From Salinispora tropica CNB-440 (GTDB lineage: Bacteria > Actinomycetota > Actinomycetes > Mycobacteriales > Micromonosporaceae): 64,000 bases of DNA. The stretch spans positions 186,001 to 250,000 of the forward strand of contig NC_009380.1 of the NCBI RefSeq assembly GCF_000016425.1, read 5' to 3'. The first letter of the stretch is position 1. The number at the start of each line of letters is the position of its first letter. The position numbers and the translations under genes were made by a program. Shown one piece after another: positions 39,598 through 48,172 of this stretch. A model generated the notes under the pieces. It had not been told where the DNA came from, did not search any database, and saw only the letters and a list, made by a program, of their open reading frames with translations.

Positions 39598-40650
39598 GTG
39601 AAGCTTCGTGTGAGTGCCGCGCTCTTCGGGCTCGGCGTCCTGTTACTGGTCTTCGCGGTCGGGCTGCCGCTCTATGTCGCCCCCGCCATATCCAAGCTCC
39701 CCTACGACCTCAAGCCGACGACGTTGGTCGCAGAAGCGAACAACGCCCGGTTCCTGCAGATCACGGCCGACAGCGAAACGGTCACCGTAGAAGTTCCACG
39801 AGCCACCCTGCGCTCCACAATCGAGGTGCTTCCCCAGCCCGGTGACACCAAGGATCGGCTTCCAGACCAGCTCAAGGGCGACGCGGTGATCTGGGATGTC
39901 TACCAGACCGTGGTACGGAGTGACACTCAGGACCCGATCACCATGTACAGCACGCAACTCGCCCTCTACCGGGTCTCTGCCGAAGCCGCTCCCTGGGATG
40001 ATCAGTGGCTCAAACAGGACGACAGCGACGAGACCCCGCGGGGCAACGTCAGCTACTCGGGGCTCATCTACAAGTTTCCGTTCGGTGCGGAGAAGAAGGA
40101 CTACCCGGTCTTCGACCGCGATCTCAAGGAGGCGATCCCGGCGACCTTCGTCGGCACCGAGACCGTCGAGGGCGTCGAGGTCTACCGCTACGAGCAGCGG
40201 ATCGAGAACAGGGTGCTGGACACCCCGGAGGAGAGCCTCCAGGTGCTGCTGAGCACCTTCGCCCCCGGCTCCACCACCGGTGAGATCGTCTACAGCAACA
40301 CCCGGACGTACTGGGTTGATCCGGTAACTGGCGCATGGGTCGACGTGCGGGAACAACAGCGAAAGGAGCTGCGTCCGGACGTTGGATCCACCACCGTCCT
40401 GCTCGATGCTGACTTCAACTACACGGACGACACGGTGAACAACAGCGTCGAGTCGGTTAAGACGAATCGCCTCAAGATTGGTCTGGCCAGGCTCTGGGGT
40501 CCGATCGCCGCCGGCGTCCTCGGTCTGATCGCCCTCGCCGTCGGCCTCCGGCTGTTCCTTCAAACCGGGGGTGCCGCAGGCCGGCACGCCGCCGCAGCGC
40601 CGGCCGCCGGTGGTCCGGCAACCGGCAAAGAGGATCAAGATTCGAGCTAG
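39598..40650 (+). CDS. DUF3068 / PorA-family exported protein
   Basis: 350 residues from the GTG at 39598 with AGGAGG at 39588-39593. It has an N-terminal hydrophobic helix (about 6-28), a large extracytoplasmic domain with regular beta strands (VTVEVPRATLRSTIEVL, then ISMYSTQLALYRV-like segments, and FGAEKKDYPVFDRDLKEAIP), and a second helix near the C-terminus (about 303-322) followed by an Ala/Gly-rich tail. This is the layout of DUF3068 (also called porin PorA family) proteins of actinobacteria, whose function is unclear. A bulged terminator hairpin follows the stop. Confidence 0.85.
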   Translation: MKLRVSAALFGLGVLLLVFAVGLPLYVAPAISKLPYDLKPTTLVAEANNARFLQITADSETVTVEVPRATLRSTIEVLPQPGDTKDRLPDQLKGDAVIWDVYQTVVRSDTQDPITMYSTQLALYRVSAEAAPWDDQWLKQDDSDETPRGNVSYSGLIYKFPFGAEKKDYPVFDRDLKEAIPATFVGTETVEGVEVYRYEQRIENRVLDTPEESLQVLLSTFAPGSTTGEIVYSNTRTYWVDPVTGAWVDVREQQRKELRPDVGSTTVLLDADFNYTDDTVNNSVESVKTNRLKIGLARLWGPIAAGVLGLIALAVGLRLFLQTGGAAGRHAAAAPAAGGPATGKEDQDSS

Positions 40651-40667
40651 CCGCGTGGTCGGTGGCT

Positions 40668-40710
40668 CCCGGGGCGAGGGGCGGGTTGTGTGCCCGCCCC
40701 TGCCCCCGGG
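40668..40710. terminator. bidirectional terminator after the DUF3068 gene
   Basis: A GC-rich hairpin with arms CCCGGGGCGAGGGGCGGG (40668-40685) and CCCGCCCCTGCCCCCGGG (40693-40710), one bulged base and a 7-base loop. It lies between two convergent genes and can serve both. Confidence 0.8.
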
Positions 40711-40808
40711 CCCTTGCCGCGTTGAGTCCGTCGTCCCCGCACGGCCTGGCCCACTGCCCAGCTCGGACTGGGGTGCCACCAGGAGTAGGCGGGCAGGGGT
40801 CCGCCGTG

Positions 40809-42479
40809 TCAGATTCGGGCGAGCGCCCGACGGAGCGGGTCCAGGCCGAGTGAGCCCAGGTCGAGTGCCTGCCGGTGGAACTCCCGGAGGTCGAACTCCG
40901 CGCCCCTGCGCGCCTTGGCGTCGGCCCGGGCCTGCAGCCAGATTCGTTCACCAACCTTGTAGGACGGTGCCTGCCCGGGCCAGCCCAGGTAGCGGTTCAG
41001 TTCGAACCGCAGGACCTCATCCGACACCCGGCAGTGCGCCCGCATGAACTCCCAGCCCAACTCCGGCGTCCAGCGCTCGCCCGGGTGGAAGCCGAACGGG
41101 TTGTCGGCGGGGATCTCCAGCTCCAGGTGCATGCCGATATCGACGATCACTCGGGCGGCGCGAAGCGCCTGGCCGTCGAGCATGCCCAGTCGGTCGCCCG
41201 GATCCTCGAGGTAGCCCAGCTCCTCCATCAGCCGCTCGGCGTAGAGGGCCCAACCCTCGCCGTGCCCGGAAACCCAGCAGAGCAGCCGCTGCCAACGGTT
41301 CAGGGTCTCCGCCCGGAGCACCGTCTGGGCAACCTGAAGATGGTGACCCGGAACGCCCTCATGGTAGACGGTTGTGACCTCGCGCCAGGTAGAGAAGTCG
41401 TCGATGCCCTGCGGCACGGCCCACCACATTCGACCGGGTCGGGAGAAGTCCTCACTCGGGCCGGTGTAGTAGATCGCGCCGTCACTCGTCGGCGCCAGGC
41501 AACACTCGATCTGGTGGACCTGCTCCGGGATGTCGAAGTGAGTGCCGTGCAGCTCGCTGATCGCCTTGTCGGCGAGCTCCTGCATCCAGTCCCGGAACGC
41601 CTCCTTGCCCCGGATGGTCCGCGTCCCGTCCGCGTCCAGCGCGGCCACCGCCTCGTCGACGGTGGCGCCGGGACCGACGATCCGGGTGGCGACCGCTCGC
41701 ATCTCCGTCTCGAGCCGGGCCAGCTCCTCGAACCCCCAGGCGTACGTCTCGTCGAGGTCGACCCGGGCGCCGAGAAAGTATTGTGAGGCCAGCTCGTAGT
41801 GTTCCCGGCCGGCAGCCTGTTTCGCCCGACCCTGCGGGGCCAGTTCGGTGCGGAGGAAGCGGCCGAACTCGGCGGTCGCCGCGGTGGCTGTCGCGGCACC
41901 TCGGCGCAGCTCGGCGTCGAGTGCGCCGCCCGCGCCCAGCCGTTCCACCAGCCCGTGGAAGAAGTTGTCTCCGTCCGGGTCCACCCAGGTGTCACACTGC
42001 TTGGCTACCTCGAGAAGCTGGGCCCGCGCGCTGGACTGGCCGGCCGCGGCCGCCTCGCGCAGCGTGGTCTGGTACTGCCCGAGCGCTTCGGCGAAGTGGC
42101 CGAGCCGGGCGGCGATGTTGGCCTGGGCCTCCTCGCCGTCGGTCGGCATCAGGTCGAACACGGAGCGGAGTTCGTGTAGTCCGCTGGTGATGACGTTGAC
42201 TCCCCGGCCGACCTCTCCCGCCGCGTAGCGGGCGAGCTCCAGGCTGAGCCGCTCCTGCATGGCATCCTTCGCGGTCTGCTCCGCCGGCGACTGGGGCTCC
42301 ACGCCGTCGAGGTCGGCGAGGACTCGGCGGTTCAGGTCGGCGCGGGCGGCGTAGCCGTCCGGCGAGAGGTCGTCGAGGCGGTCGTCGTGGCCGGTGATGC
42401 CGACATAGGTGGCGCCGGTTGGGCTCAGCGCGGCCCACTCCGCGACGTACCGGTTCGCAATATCGTCGATTCGTCCCAC
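40809..42479 (-). CDS. DUF885 family protein, likely metallopeptidase-like
   Basis: 556 residues, mostly helical and soluble, with no signal peptide. It has the DUF885 hallmark VYHEGVPGHHLQ (about residues 371-382), in which the HE and HH residues resemble a metal-binding peptidase site. The helix SGHGEGWALYAERLMEELG, with its Glu, follows about 40 residues later, an arrangement like M32/M3-type peptidases. Members are generally annotated as uncharacterised or putative zinc peptidases. It stands alone: a terminator lies beyond its 3' end and the EamA gene diverges from its 5' end. Confidence 0.9.
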   Translation of the reverse strand: MGRIDDIANRYVAEWAALSPTGATYVGITGHDDRLDDLSPDGYAARADLNRRVLADLDGVEPQSPAEQTAKDAMQERLSLELARYAAGEVGRGVNVITSGLHELRSVFDLMPTDGEEAQANIAARLGHFAEALGQYQTTLREAAAAGQSSARAQLLEVAKQCDTWVDPDGDNFFHGLVERLGAGGALDAELRRGAATATAATAEFGRFLRTELAPQGRAKQAAGREHYELASQYFLGARVDLDETYAWGFEELARLETEMRAVATRIVGPGATVDEAVAALDADGTRTIRGKEAFRDWMQELADKAISELHGTHFDIPEQVHQIECCLAPTSDGAIYYTGPSEDFSRPGRMWWAVPQGIDDFSTWREVTTVYHEGVPGHHLQVAQTVLRAETLNRWQRLLCWVSGHGEGWALYAERLMEELGYLEDPGDRLGMLDGQALRAARVIVDIGMHLELEIPADNPFGFHPGERWTPELGWEFMRAHCRVSDEVLRFELNRYLGWPGQAPSYKVGERIWLQARADAKARRGAEFDLREFHRQALDLGSLGLDPLRRALARI

Positions 42480-42557
42480 GATCTCGACCCTACGTGATCG
42501 TCAGGTCGGAATGTCACCGCCGAAAACCGCCAGACTTTTGACCCCACGGCGGGCAGA

Positions 42558-43682
42558 GTGTCAGGGGTGACAGTCGAGTCCGCCCCTGACCGGGCTGCGC
42601 TGCGGAGCTGGTTGCCCGGGTATCTTGCTTTGGCCGCGATCTGGGGTTCCAGCTTTCTCTTCATCAAGATCGGGGTGCGGGAGCTACATCCCCTGCACCT
42701 GACCCTCTACCGGGTCGGGGCCGGCGCGTTAACGCTGCTGATACTGCTCGTGGCGCTGCGCGACCGACTGCCCCGCGAGCCGCGGGTCTGGGCCCATCTG
42801 GTCGTCACCGGTGGGATCGGCGTGGCGCTTCCGTTCACCCTGTTCGGCTACGGCGGGGAGCGGGTCGAGTCCATGCTCTCCGGGATCTGGAACGCCACCA
42901 CACCGCTGGTCGTGCTGCCCATGGCGGTGCTGGTCTTCCGTACCGAACGGATTACCGCCGCCCGGGCGGTCGGGCTCGGGCTGGGCTTTCTCGGCGTACT
43001 GGTGGTGCTCGGGGTGTGGCAGGGCGCTGGTGGTTCGCACTTCGTCGGCCAGCTCATGTGCTTCGGCGCCGCGGCCTGCTACGGGGTGGTCATCCCGTAC
43101 CAGAAGAAGTTCGTCGCGGGCCGCTCCTACTCCGGGCTGGCCCTGTCGGCGGCGCAGTTGCTGATGGCGCTGGCGCTGCTCACCATCGTCACTCCGTTCG
43201 TGGCGGGCGTACCGCCGATGCCGACCGCCCTCTCCGGCTCGGTCCTGGCCAGCATGGTCGCGCTCGGCGCGCTCGGCACCGGGTTGGCCTTCCTGATTCA
43301 CTTTCGCAATATCCGGGTCGCTGGCGCCAGTACCGCAGCGACGGTGACCTACGTGATCCCGGTCTTCGCGGTGCTGGCCGGTGCGCTGGTGCTCGACGAG
43401 CGGCTGACCTGGCACCAACCGGTTGGCGCGGTGGTGGTCCTGCTCGGTGTCGCGGTCACCCAGGGGCTGATCGGTCCCCGCCGCCGACCGCGGGCCGTCG
43501 CGCTACCGACCTCGGCAGCCGGCACCTCCGCCTCGGCGGCGGGAGTGCCGGCCACCGCCGATCAGGAGCTGCTCCCAGCCCACGCCACCAGCCGCTCCGC
43601 CGGCCAGGCATTGACCACCCGATCGGCAGGGACGCCGCAGCGGGCGGCGCGTTCGCAGCCGAACCGTTGCCAGTCGAGCTGA
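42558..43682 (+). CDS. EamA/DMT family transporter
   Basis: 374 residues starting at the GTG at 42558 (another GTG lies at 42567). It has ten hydrophobic helices in two EamA repeats; the first contains LALAAIWGSSFLFIKIGVRE, which is typical of the family, and the second ends with a proline-bearing helix (VVVLLGVAVTQGLIG). The last 75 residues after RRRPRA are Ala/Ser/Thr-rich, do not look like membrane protein, and lie partly antisense (121 bases) to the conserved C-terminus of the PHP gene. The functional protein may end sooner in relatives. The substrate is unknown. Confidence 0.88.
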   Translation: MSGVTVESAPDRAALRSWLPGYLALAAIWGSSFLFIKIGVRELHPLHLTLYRVGAGALTLLILLVALRDRLPREPRVWAHLVVTGGIGVALPFTLFGYGGERVESMLSGIWNATTPLVVLPMAVLVFRTERITAARAVGLGLGFLGVLVVLGVWQGAGGSHFVGQLMCFGAAACYGVVIPYQKKFVAGRSYSGLALSAAQLLMALALLTIVTPFVAGVPPMPTALSGSVLASMVALGALGTGLAFLIHFRNIRVAGASTAATVTYVIPVFAVLAGALVLDERLTWHQPVGAVVVLLGVAVTQGLIGPRRRPRAVALPTSAAGTSASAAGVPATADQELLPAHATSRSAGQALTTRSAGTPQRAARSQPNRCQSS

Positions 43683-44632
43683 CCGGGGGCGTGCGCATCG
43701 GTATTGATCGCGAACTGGCAGCCGGCCTCCAGGGCCCGCCGAATCAGCCGTTTCGGCGGGTCCTGTCGCTCCGGCCGGGAGTTGATCTCGACCGCGACGC
43801 CCCGCTGCGCGCAGGCCGCGAAGACGGCGTCCGCATCGAAGTCGCTCTCCCCCCGGGCGCGCCGCCGGTGCCCCCGGTCGCCGGGGCCCGTCACGCCTGC
43901 CGGTCGGGTGGAGACCATCCGACCCGTGCAGTGCCCGAGGATGTCCAGGTGCGGGTTCCCGATCGCGGTGAGCATCCGACGAGTCATCCTCCCCCGTTCG
44001 TCGGAGAGGCCGCTGTGCACCGAGCCCACCACCACGTCGAGCTGGGCGAGCAGCTCTTCGTCCTGATCCAGGGAGCCATCGGCGAGGATGTCCACCTCAA
44101 TGCCGGTGAGGATCCGGAATCCCGTCGGCAACGCCTCGTTCAGTCGCGCCACCTGCTCCAGCTGCCGGCGCAGCCGGTCAGCGGTCAACCCACGCGCCAC
44201 CTTCAGCCGAGGCGAGTGGTCGGTGAGCACCAGGTACTCATGGCCCAACTCGACCGCGGTCAACGCCATCTCCTCGATCGAGGAGCCGCCGTCGGACCAG
44301 TCTGAATGGATGTGGCAGTCGCCGCGTAACGCCGCCCGTAGCGCCGTCGCCTCAGCGTCCAGGTCAGTGCCCTCGGTGGCCGCCAGCCGACGCAGGTAGA
44401 CCGGCTCCTCACCCGCCAGTGACTCGGCCACGCAGCGGGCGGTGACCTCGCCCACCCCGGACAGGCCGGTGAGCTTGCCGATACGGGCCAGCTCGGCGAC
44501 CTCCGCGGTTGGCAGGGCGGCCACGGCCTTCGCCGCCGATCGGAAGGCGCGCACCCGGTACGTGGCCTCGTTGGCCCGCTCCAACAGGAAAGCTATCCGG
44601 CGTAGGTCGGCGATGGGATCCCGAGCGGTCAT
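43562..44632 (-). CDS. PHP-domain phosphoesterase with helix-hairpin-helix region
   Basis: 356 residues. The N-terminal 80 residues have the PolX-like fold with a helix-hairpin-helix segment (TGLSGVGEVTARCVAESL). The PHP domain follows with DCHIHSDWSDGGSS (about residues 105-118), LTDHSPRL, and later metal-binding residues such as EIDILADGSLD-like GIEVDILADG and GHCTGR, ending near NTDAHAPGQLDW. There is no polymerase domain, so this is a stand-alone PHP protein as in many actinobacteria. The reaction is presumably metal-dependent phosphoester hydrolysis with unknown substrate. It overlaps the convergent EamA gene by 121 bases. Confidence 0.9.
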   Translation of the reverse strand: MTARDPIADLRRIAFLLERANEATYRVRAFRSAAKAVAALPTAEVAELARIGKLTGLSGVGEVTARCVAESLAGEEPVYLRRLAATEGTDLDAEATALRAALRGDCHIHSDWSDGGSSIEEMALTAVELGHEYLVLTDHSPRLKVARGLTADRLRRQLEQVARLNEALPTGFRILTGIEVDILADGSLDQDEELLAQLDVVVGSVHSGLSDERGRMTRRMLTAIGNPHLDILGHCTGRMVSTRPAGVTGPGDRGHRRRARGESDFDADAVFAACAQRGVAVEINSRPERQDPPKRLIRRALEAGCQFAINTDAHAPGQLDWQRFGCERAARCGVPADRVVNAWPAERLVAWAGSSS

Positions 44633-44663
44633 TCCTGCAACCTAGCGGCTGAGGCCAGGACAC

Positions 44664-45404
44664 TCACGACTCCTTCGGGCAGCCGTGTCGGCGTTGCCAG
44701 TCCGCCACCTCCACGGCGGGCGACCGGTTGATCCCCCGTCGCCAGGCGTCCAGGTAGGGCGCCGGCCACACCACCCCCCGCCGGATCCACCAACCGTCCT
44801 TGCCCGGGCACGGCGGTGAGATGCCGAAGTGCAGATGGCAGACGTTGTTCGCATTGCCGGTCCGGCCGACCGTGCCGAGTTGCTGCCCGGCGGCCACACG
44901 TACCCCCGGATCAAGGCCCGCCGCGACCTCGGTCAGGTGCGAGCCGTAGTAGCGCACCCCGTCATCGCCCAGCACCGCCACCGACAAACCGCCGTTGAAC
45001 GGGCCGAGGGGGCCACCCCGGTCGAAGCGGTCCACCCGGCTTACCTCCAGCACCGAGCCGTCAGTCACCGCCACCACCGGAACACCGCAGTCAGCGAAGA
45101 TGTCCGTGGCGGGGTAGATCGAGTGGGTCGGATGGTAGGCGGCATTGCTGGCCCGTACCGGGAAGACGTGTCGGACCTCGGCGGGCGGTGTCCCCGGTGA
45201 CGTCCCCGACGCGCTCGGCGGAGCCGTTGCTGCTGTGGGAGTCGAGCTGGCCGACGGGGCGGTGGCCGGGTCCGTGGCGGCCGGGCGGCTGGCCGTGCCC
45301 GTGTCCACCCCGGGGCGGGTCGTCGCGCAGCTCGCGGCGAGCATCGCGGCGAGCAGGAGCAGCAGGGGATATCCCGGGCGGCGTCCGGTCAACGGCGCAG
45401 GCAT
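44664..45404 (-). CDS. M23-family peptidase, lipoprotein
   Basis: 246 residues from the ATG at 45404; the longer reading frame adds a non-conserved leader. The N-terminus is a lipoprotein signal with the lipobox LAASC near residue 22. A Ser/Thr/Pro/Ala-rich linker of about 45 residues is followed by the M23 domain, with HSIYPATDIFADCG for the first metal ligands and CHLHFG (HxH) for the last. Such enzymes cut peptidoglycan cross-bridges or act as scaffolds if inactive. Here the zinc ligands look intact. The protein is expected at the outer face of the membrane. Confidence 0.9.
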   Translation of the reverse strand: MPAPLTGRRPGYPLLLLLAAMLAASCATTRPGVDTGTASRPAATDPATAPSASSTPTAATAPPSASGTSPGTPPAEVRHVFPVRASNAAYHPTHSIYPATDIFADCGVPVVAVTDGSVLEVSRVDRFDRGGPLGPFNGGLSVAVLGDDGVRYYGSHLTEVAAGLDPGVRVAAGQQLGTVGRTGNANNVCHLHFGISPPCPGKDGWWIRRGVVWPAPYLDAWRRGINRSPAVEVADWQRRHGCPKES

Positions 45405-45461
45405 CGGGCCATCCTGACAGACCAGTACGGTGGGAGGGAAAAGCCGGGGGAGGAGGCGACC

Positions 45462-45824
45462 GTGACCGACCCGTACGACGGGGCTCGTCCCCGTAACCCG
45501 TCGGGGCTCTTCCCCGCGGGGGCGCCGGCGCGGCCCACCTACCGCGAACCCCATCCGATCCACGGCGCCGCGGTGGTCCTCGGCGGCGGCGTCGCCACCA
45601 TGTGGTTGCTGCTCTTCGGGCTACTCGGCGCCGGTGTGCGGGGATACGCCTGGTGGACGGTGCTCGCCGGTGGCCTCGCCTGGCTGGTGGCTCTGCTGCT
45701 GGTGCGCCATGGCGACCGGGGAGTCGCCACCGGGGTCGCGATCGTCGTCGGTGGCGGGTGGAGCATCGCGGCGGCGGTCGTCGCGAACCGCTGGATGGCC
45801 AGCGGAGACTGGCCCCTCTGGTAG
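45462..45824 (+). CDS. small hypothetical membrane protein
   Basis: 120 residues with GTG start at 45462 and GGAGGAG upstream. A 35-residue Pro/Arg-rich cytoplasmic N-terminus is followed by three hydrophobic helices (about residues 36-57, 62-82 and 88-107). No family is recognised. Its stop TAG is the first codon of a 24-bp tandem repeat (45822-45869). The tadA pair follows after a 314-base gap. Confidence 0.75.
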   Translation: MTDPYDGARPRNPSGLFPAGAPARPTYREPHPIHGAAVVLGGGVATMWLLLFGLLGAGVRGYAWWTVLAGGLAWLVALLLVRHGDRGVATGVAIVVGGGWSIAAAVVANRWMASGDWPLW

Positions 45825-45869
45825 ACAGATGAGCCACCCGTGTTCTAGACAGATCAGCCGCCCGTGTCC
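45822..45869. repeat. 24-bp tandem duplication at the 3' end of the small membrane gene
   Basis: Two adjacent 24-base copies (45822-45845 and 45846-45869), both starting TAGACAGAT and differing at a few positions. The first three bases of copy 1 are the stop codon. The remainder of the 314-base gap up to 46138 holds no gene that I can support; an open frame continuous with the tadA partner runs through part of it without conservation. Confidence 0.8.
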
Positions 45870-46138
45870 GCCCGGCCCACCGAGCTCTCCTCGGCGGATG
45901 CGACCAGCGCGGCGGATTCGATCGGCCGCCTGTCGGGGCGTTGGCCGGTCACCTGCCGATCCCACCGGCTAACGTGCACGCTGAAGACCGTCCGAGCATC
46001 CGGGCGAGCGAGCAGGTTGAGCTGGCGGGCTGGTCACGTCGGAACCGGCCGTGGTCGTTGGCGGGCCGGCCGCCGACGACGCGAAGCCGCGGACGGTCGA
46101 AGGAATTCGGGGCGACGCCGAGGACGTTTGGGGGAACC

Positions 46139-46663
46139 GTGTCGTACTTCGCTGCGGCCGTGGTACGCGACGAGAGCGGCTGGACCGCCGCCGAGGTGAA
46201 CCTCCGCGGTGCCGTTGACGTGGACGGGGTCGCCGACCGGTTGCGGGACGTTGACCCCGGCGCCGACCTGTCGCTGCTCTTCGTCGAGGCCGAGGACGAG
46301 TATCTGGTGATCCTGCGTCTGGACGAGGGCGAGGACCTGCGGGTCTTCGGCTCGGACTCGGCGTACGCCGAGGAGACCCAGCTGGGCGCGCTACTGGTCG
46401 GGGACCTGAAGGCGTCGGTGACCGGGTTGGACGAGACCGAGGAGCCGCGCGCCGCCGGCGGTGACCCGGAGAGCGAACAGCCCGCTGCGGATCCGGAGGC
46501 GGATCCGGTCGGGGACGCGGACCTCCTCGCCGACCTGGGGGTATCCGGGACGAAGCTGGTTGCGCTCTGCGGCCACGAGGGGATGCTGCCGGCGGATGTC
46601 ACCACCGAGGCGTGCATGGTGTTGGGCTGCGCCGACGAGGTCGAGGAACTGCGTGAGGTGTAA
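46139..46663 (+). CDS. tRNA adenosine deaminase-associated protein
   Basis: 174 residues from the GTG at 46139 with GGGGGAA just upstream; the open frame begins earlier but only the part from SYFAAAVVRDESGW looks conserved. The protein is acidic, with EAEDEYLVILRLDEGEDLRVF and a C-terminal GMLPADVTTEACMVLGCADEVEEL split by context. It matches the actinobacterial family found next to tadA. The function is unknown beyond that association. The 3' end overlaps the tadA start by 11 bases. Confidence 0.85.
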   Translation: MSYFAAAVVRDESGWTAAEVNLRGAVDVDGVADRLRDVDPGADLSLLFVEAEDEYLVILRLDEGEDLRVFGSDSAYAEETQLGALLVGDLKASVTGLDETEEPRAAGGDPESEQPAADPEADPVGDADLLADLGVSGTKLVALCGHEGMLPADVTTEACMVLGCADEVEELREV

Positions 46664-47195
46664 GCCTGTCAGCAAGGGCGAGGGCCGGATCGGCCCGGGC
46701 GGCGTCGACCGCCGGCAGCGCCACGAACAGTGGATGCGCCGGGCGTTGGAAGTCGCGGTCACCGGGGCGGAGACCACGATCACTGCCGCTGACGACATTC
46801 CGGTCCCCGCCGCTGACGACATTCCGGTCGGTGCGCTGCTCCTTGGTCCGGACGGGGCCGAGCTGGCCACCGGACGCAACGAGCGGGAGCTGACCGGGGA
46901 CCCGACCGCGCACGCCGAGGTGCTGGCGCTACGCCGGGCAGCCGGACGGCTTGGCCGCTGGCGGCTCGACGGGTGCACCCTGGTGGTAACCCTCGAGCCG
47001 TGCACGATGTGCGCCGGAGCGCTGGTGTTGGCCCGGGTCTCCACGGTGGTGTTCGGGGCGTGGGAGCCGAAGACCGGCGCGGCCGGCTCGCTCTGGGACG
47101 TGCTGCGTGACCGTCGACTGAACCATCGCCCCGAGGTCTACGGCGGTGTCCTGGAAACGGAGACGGCGGCGGTCCTGCGCGCCTTCTTCCGGTGA
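46653..47195 (+). CDS. tadA: tRNA-specific adenosine deaminase
   Basis: 180 residues if begun at the GTG at 46653, which has GAGGAA at 46643-46648; an internal ATG at 46734 is an alternative. Zinc and proton-shuttle motifs are present: HAEVLALRRAAG and PCTMCAGALV (PCxxC). The enzyme converts A34 to inosine in tRNA-Arg(ACG). Just before the conserved VGALLLGPDG there is an 8-residue duplication (AADDIPVP then AADDIPVG) caused by a 24-bp tandem repeat. It is followed by a strong hairpin and the convergent deoD. Confidence 0.93.
   Translation: MRCKPVSKGEGRIGPGGVDRRQRHEQWMRRALEVAVTGAETTITAADDIPVPAADDIPVGALLLGPDGAELATGRNERELTGDPTAHAEVLALRRAAGRLGRWRLDGCTLVVTLEPCTMCAGALVLARVSTVVFGAWEPKTGAAGSLWDVLRDRRLNHRPEVYGGVLETETAAVLRAFFR
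46785..46832 (+). repeat. 24-bp in-frame tandem duplication inside tadA
   Basis: Copies at 46785-46808 and 46809-46832 are identical for 21 bases (GCCGCTGACGACATTCCGGTC in each, written here as positions) and differ only in the last three. They add eight residues in a loop before the first core strand of the deaminase domain. Confidence 0.9.
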
Positions 47196-47236
47196 GGGGG
47201 TGACCCCGCCGTCCGCGGGACGGCGGATCATCCCCC
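47196..47236. terminator. bidirectional terminator between tadA and deoD
   Basis: A stem of CCGCCGTCC (47206-47214) and GGACGGCGG (47218-47226) with loop GCG is extended by outer pairing of GGGGGTGA with TCATCCCCC. It starts at the base after the tadA stop. A second hairpin-like repeat (GCGCACCG and CGGTGCGC) follows at about 47250-47276. Confidence 0.8.
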
Positions 47237-47302
47237 GGCAGCGCCTGGCGCGCACCGGCACCGACGGTCGGTGCGCCCCGGCTACCCCGGCGAACGCGTG
47301 AA

Positions 47303-48010
47303 TCAGGCGATGATGGTGTCCAGGGCGATCTCCACCATCTGGCTGAACGTCTGCTCCCGCTCCTGGGAGGTGACCTTCTCCCCGGTGCGGATGTGATCGC
47401 TGACCGTCAGGATGGTCAGCGCGCGTGCCCGGAACCGGGCGGCGATGGTGTAGAGCGCGGCCGACTCCATCTCGACCGCCAGCACGCCGTAGTTGGCGAG
47501 CGAGTCGTAGAGGTCCGGCCGGTCGGTGTAGAAGGCGTCCGCCGCCAGAACCGGCCCGACCCGCATGGTGACGCCACGCTGCTCGGCCACCTCCACCGAG
47601 GTACGCAGCAGCCCGAAGTCGGCGACCGGCGCGTAGTCGATCAACCCGTCGAAGCGTACGCGGTTCATGTTCGAGTCGGTGGAGGAACCGATCGCGGCCA
47701 CCACGTCGCGGAGCTGGAGATCCTCGGTCAGGGCACCGCAGGAGCCGACCCGGATCAACGATCGGACGCCGTACTCGTTGATCAGTTCATGCGCGTAGAT
47801 CGAGGCGGACGGCATGCCCATGCCGGAGCCCTGGATCGATACCTCGACCCCGTTCCAGCGGCCGGTGAAGCCCAACATCCCGCGGACGGTCGAGTAGCAC
47901 TGTGCGCCCTCAAGGTAGGTCTCCGCGATCCACTTGGCCCGCAGCGGGTCACCCGGCATCAGGACTCGCTCGGCGATCTCTCCCGGCTTCGCGCCGATGT
48001 GCGTACTCAT
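47303..48010 (-). CDS. deoD: purine nucleoside phosphorylase, hexameric DeoD type
   Basis: 235 residues, the usual DeoD length. Visible family features are [16 protein letters not shown] near the N-terminus, the phosphate-binding RVGSCGAL, the [15 protein letters not shown] segment with the base-contact Glu/Met, and SDHIRTGE near the C-terminus with the catalytic Asp. It cleaves purine (deoxy)nucleosides with phosphate, giving base and ribose-1-phosphate, in purine salvage. It stands alone, facing a terminator. Confidence 0.96.
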   Translation of the reverse strand: MSTHIGAKPGEIAERVLMPGDPLRAKWIAETYLEGAQCYSTVRGMLGFTGRWNGVEVSIQGSGMGMPSASIYAHELINEYGVRSLIRVGSCGALTEDLQLRDVVAAIGSSTDSNMNRVRFDGLIDYAPVADFGLLRTSVEVAEQRGVTMRVGPVLAADAFYTDRPDLYDSLANYGVLAVEMESAALYTIAARFRARALTILTVSDHIRTGEKVTSQEREQTFSQMVEIALDTIIA

Positions 48011-48085
48011 AGCAGGGATTCTGCCAGTCCACCGGGCGTCGTACCGGTTGGGCTTTCGGTCTGGCGGTCCTGTAGCCTACTCGGC

Positions 48086-48172
48086 GGTGGCGTGTCCGAG
48101 TGGCCTAAGGAGCACGCCTCGAAAGCGTGTGAGGGTTTACGCCCTCCGCGGGTTCAAATCCCGCCGCCACCG
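48086..48172 (+). tRNA. tRNA-Ser (anticodon CGA)
   Basis: An 87-base serine tRNA with acceptor arms GGTGGCG and CGCCACC, anticodon stem CACGC/GCGTG with loop CTCGAAA (anticodon CGA, codon UCG), a long variable arm and GGTTCAAATCC in the T arm. CCA is not encoded. Confidence 0.96.
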
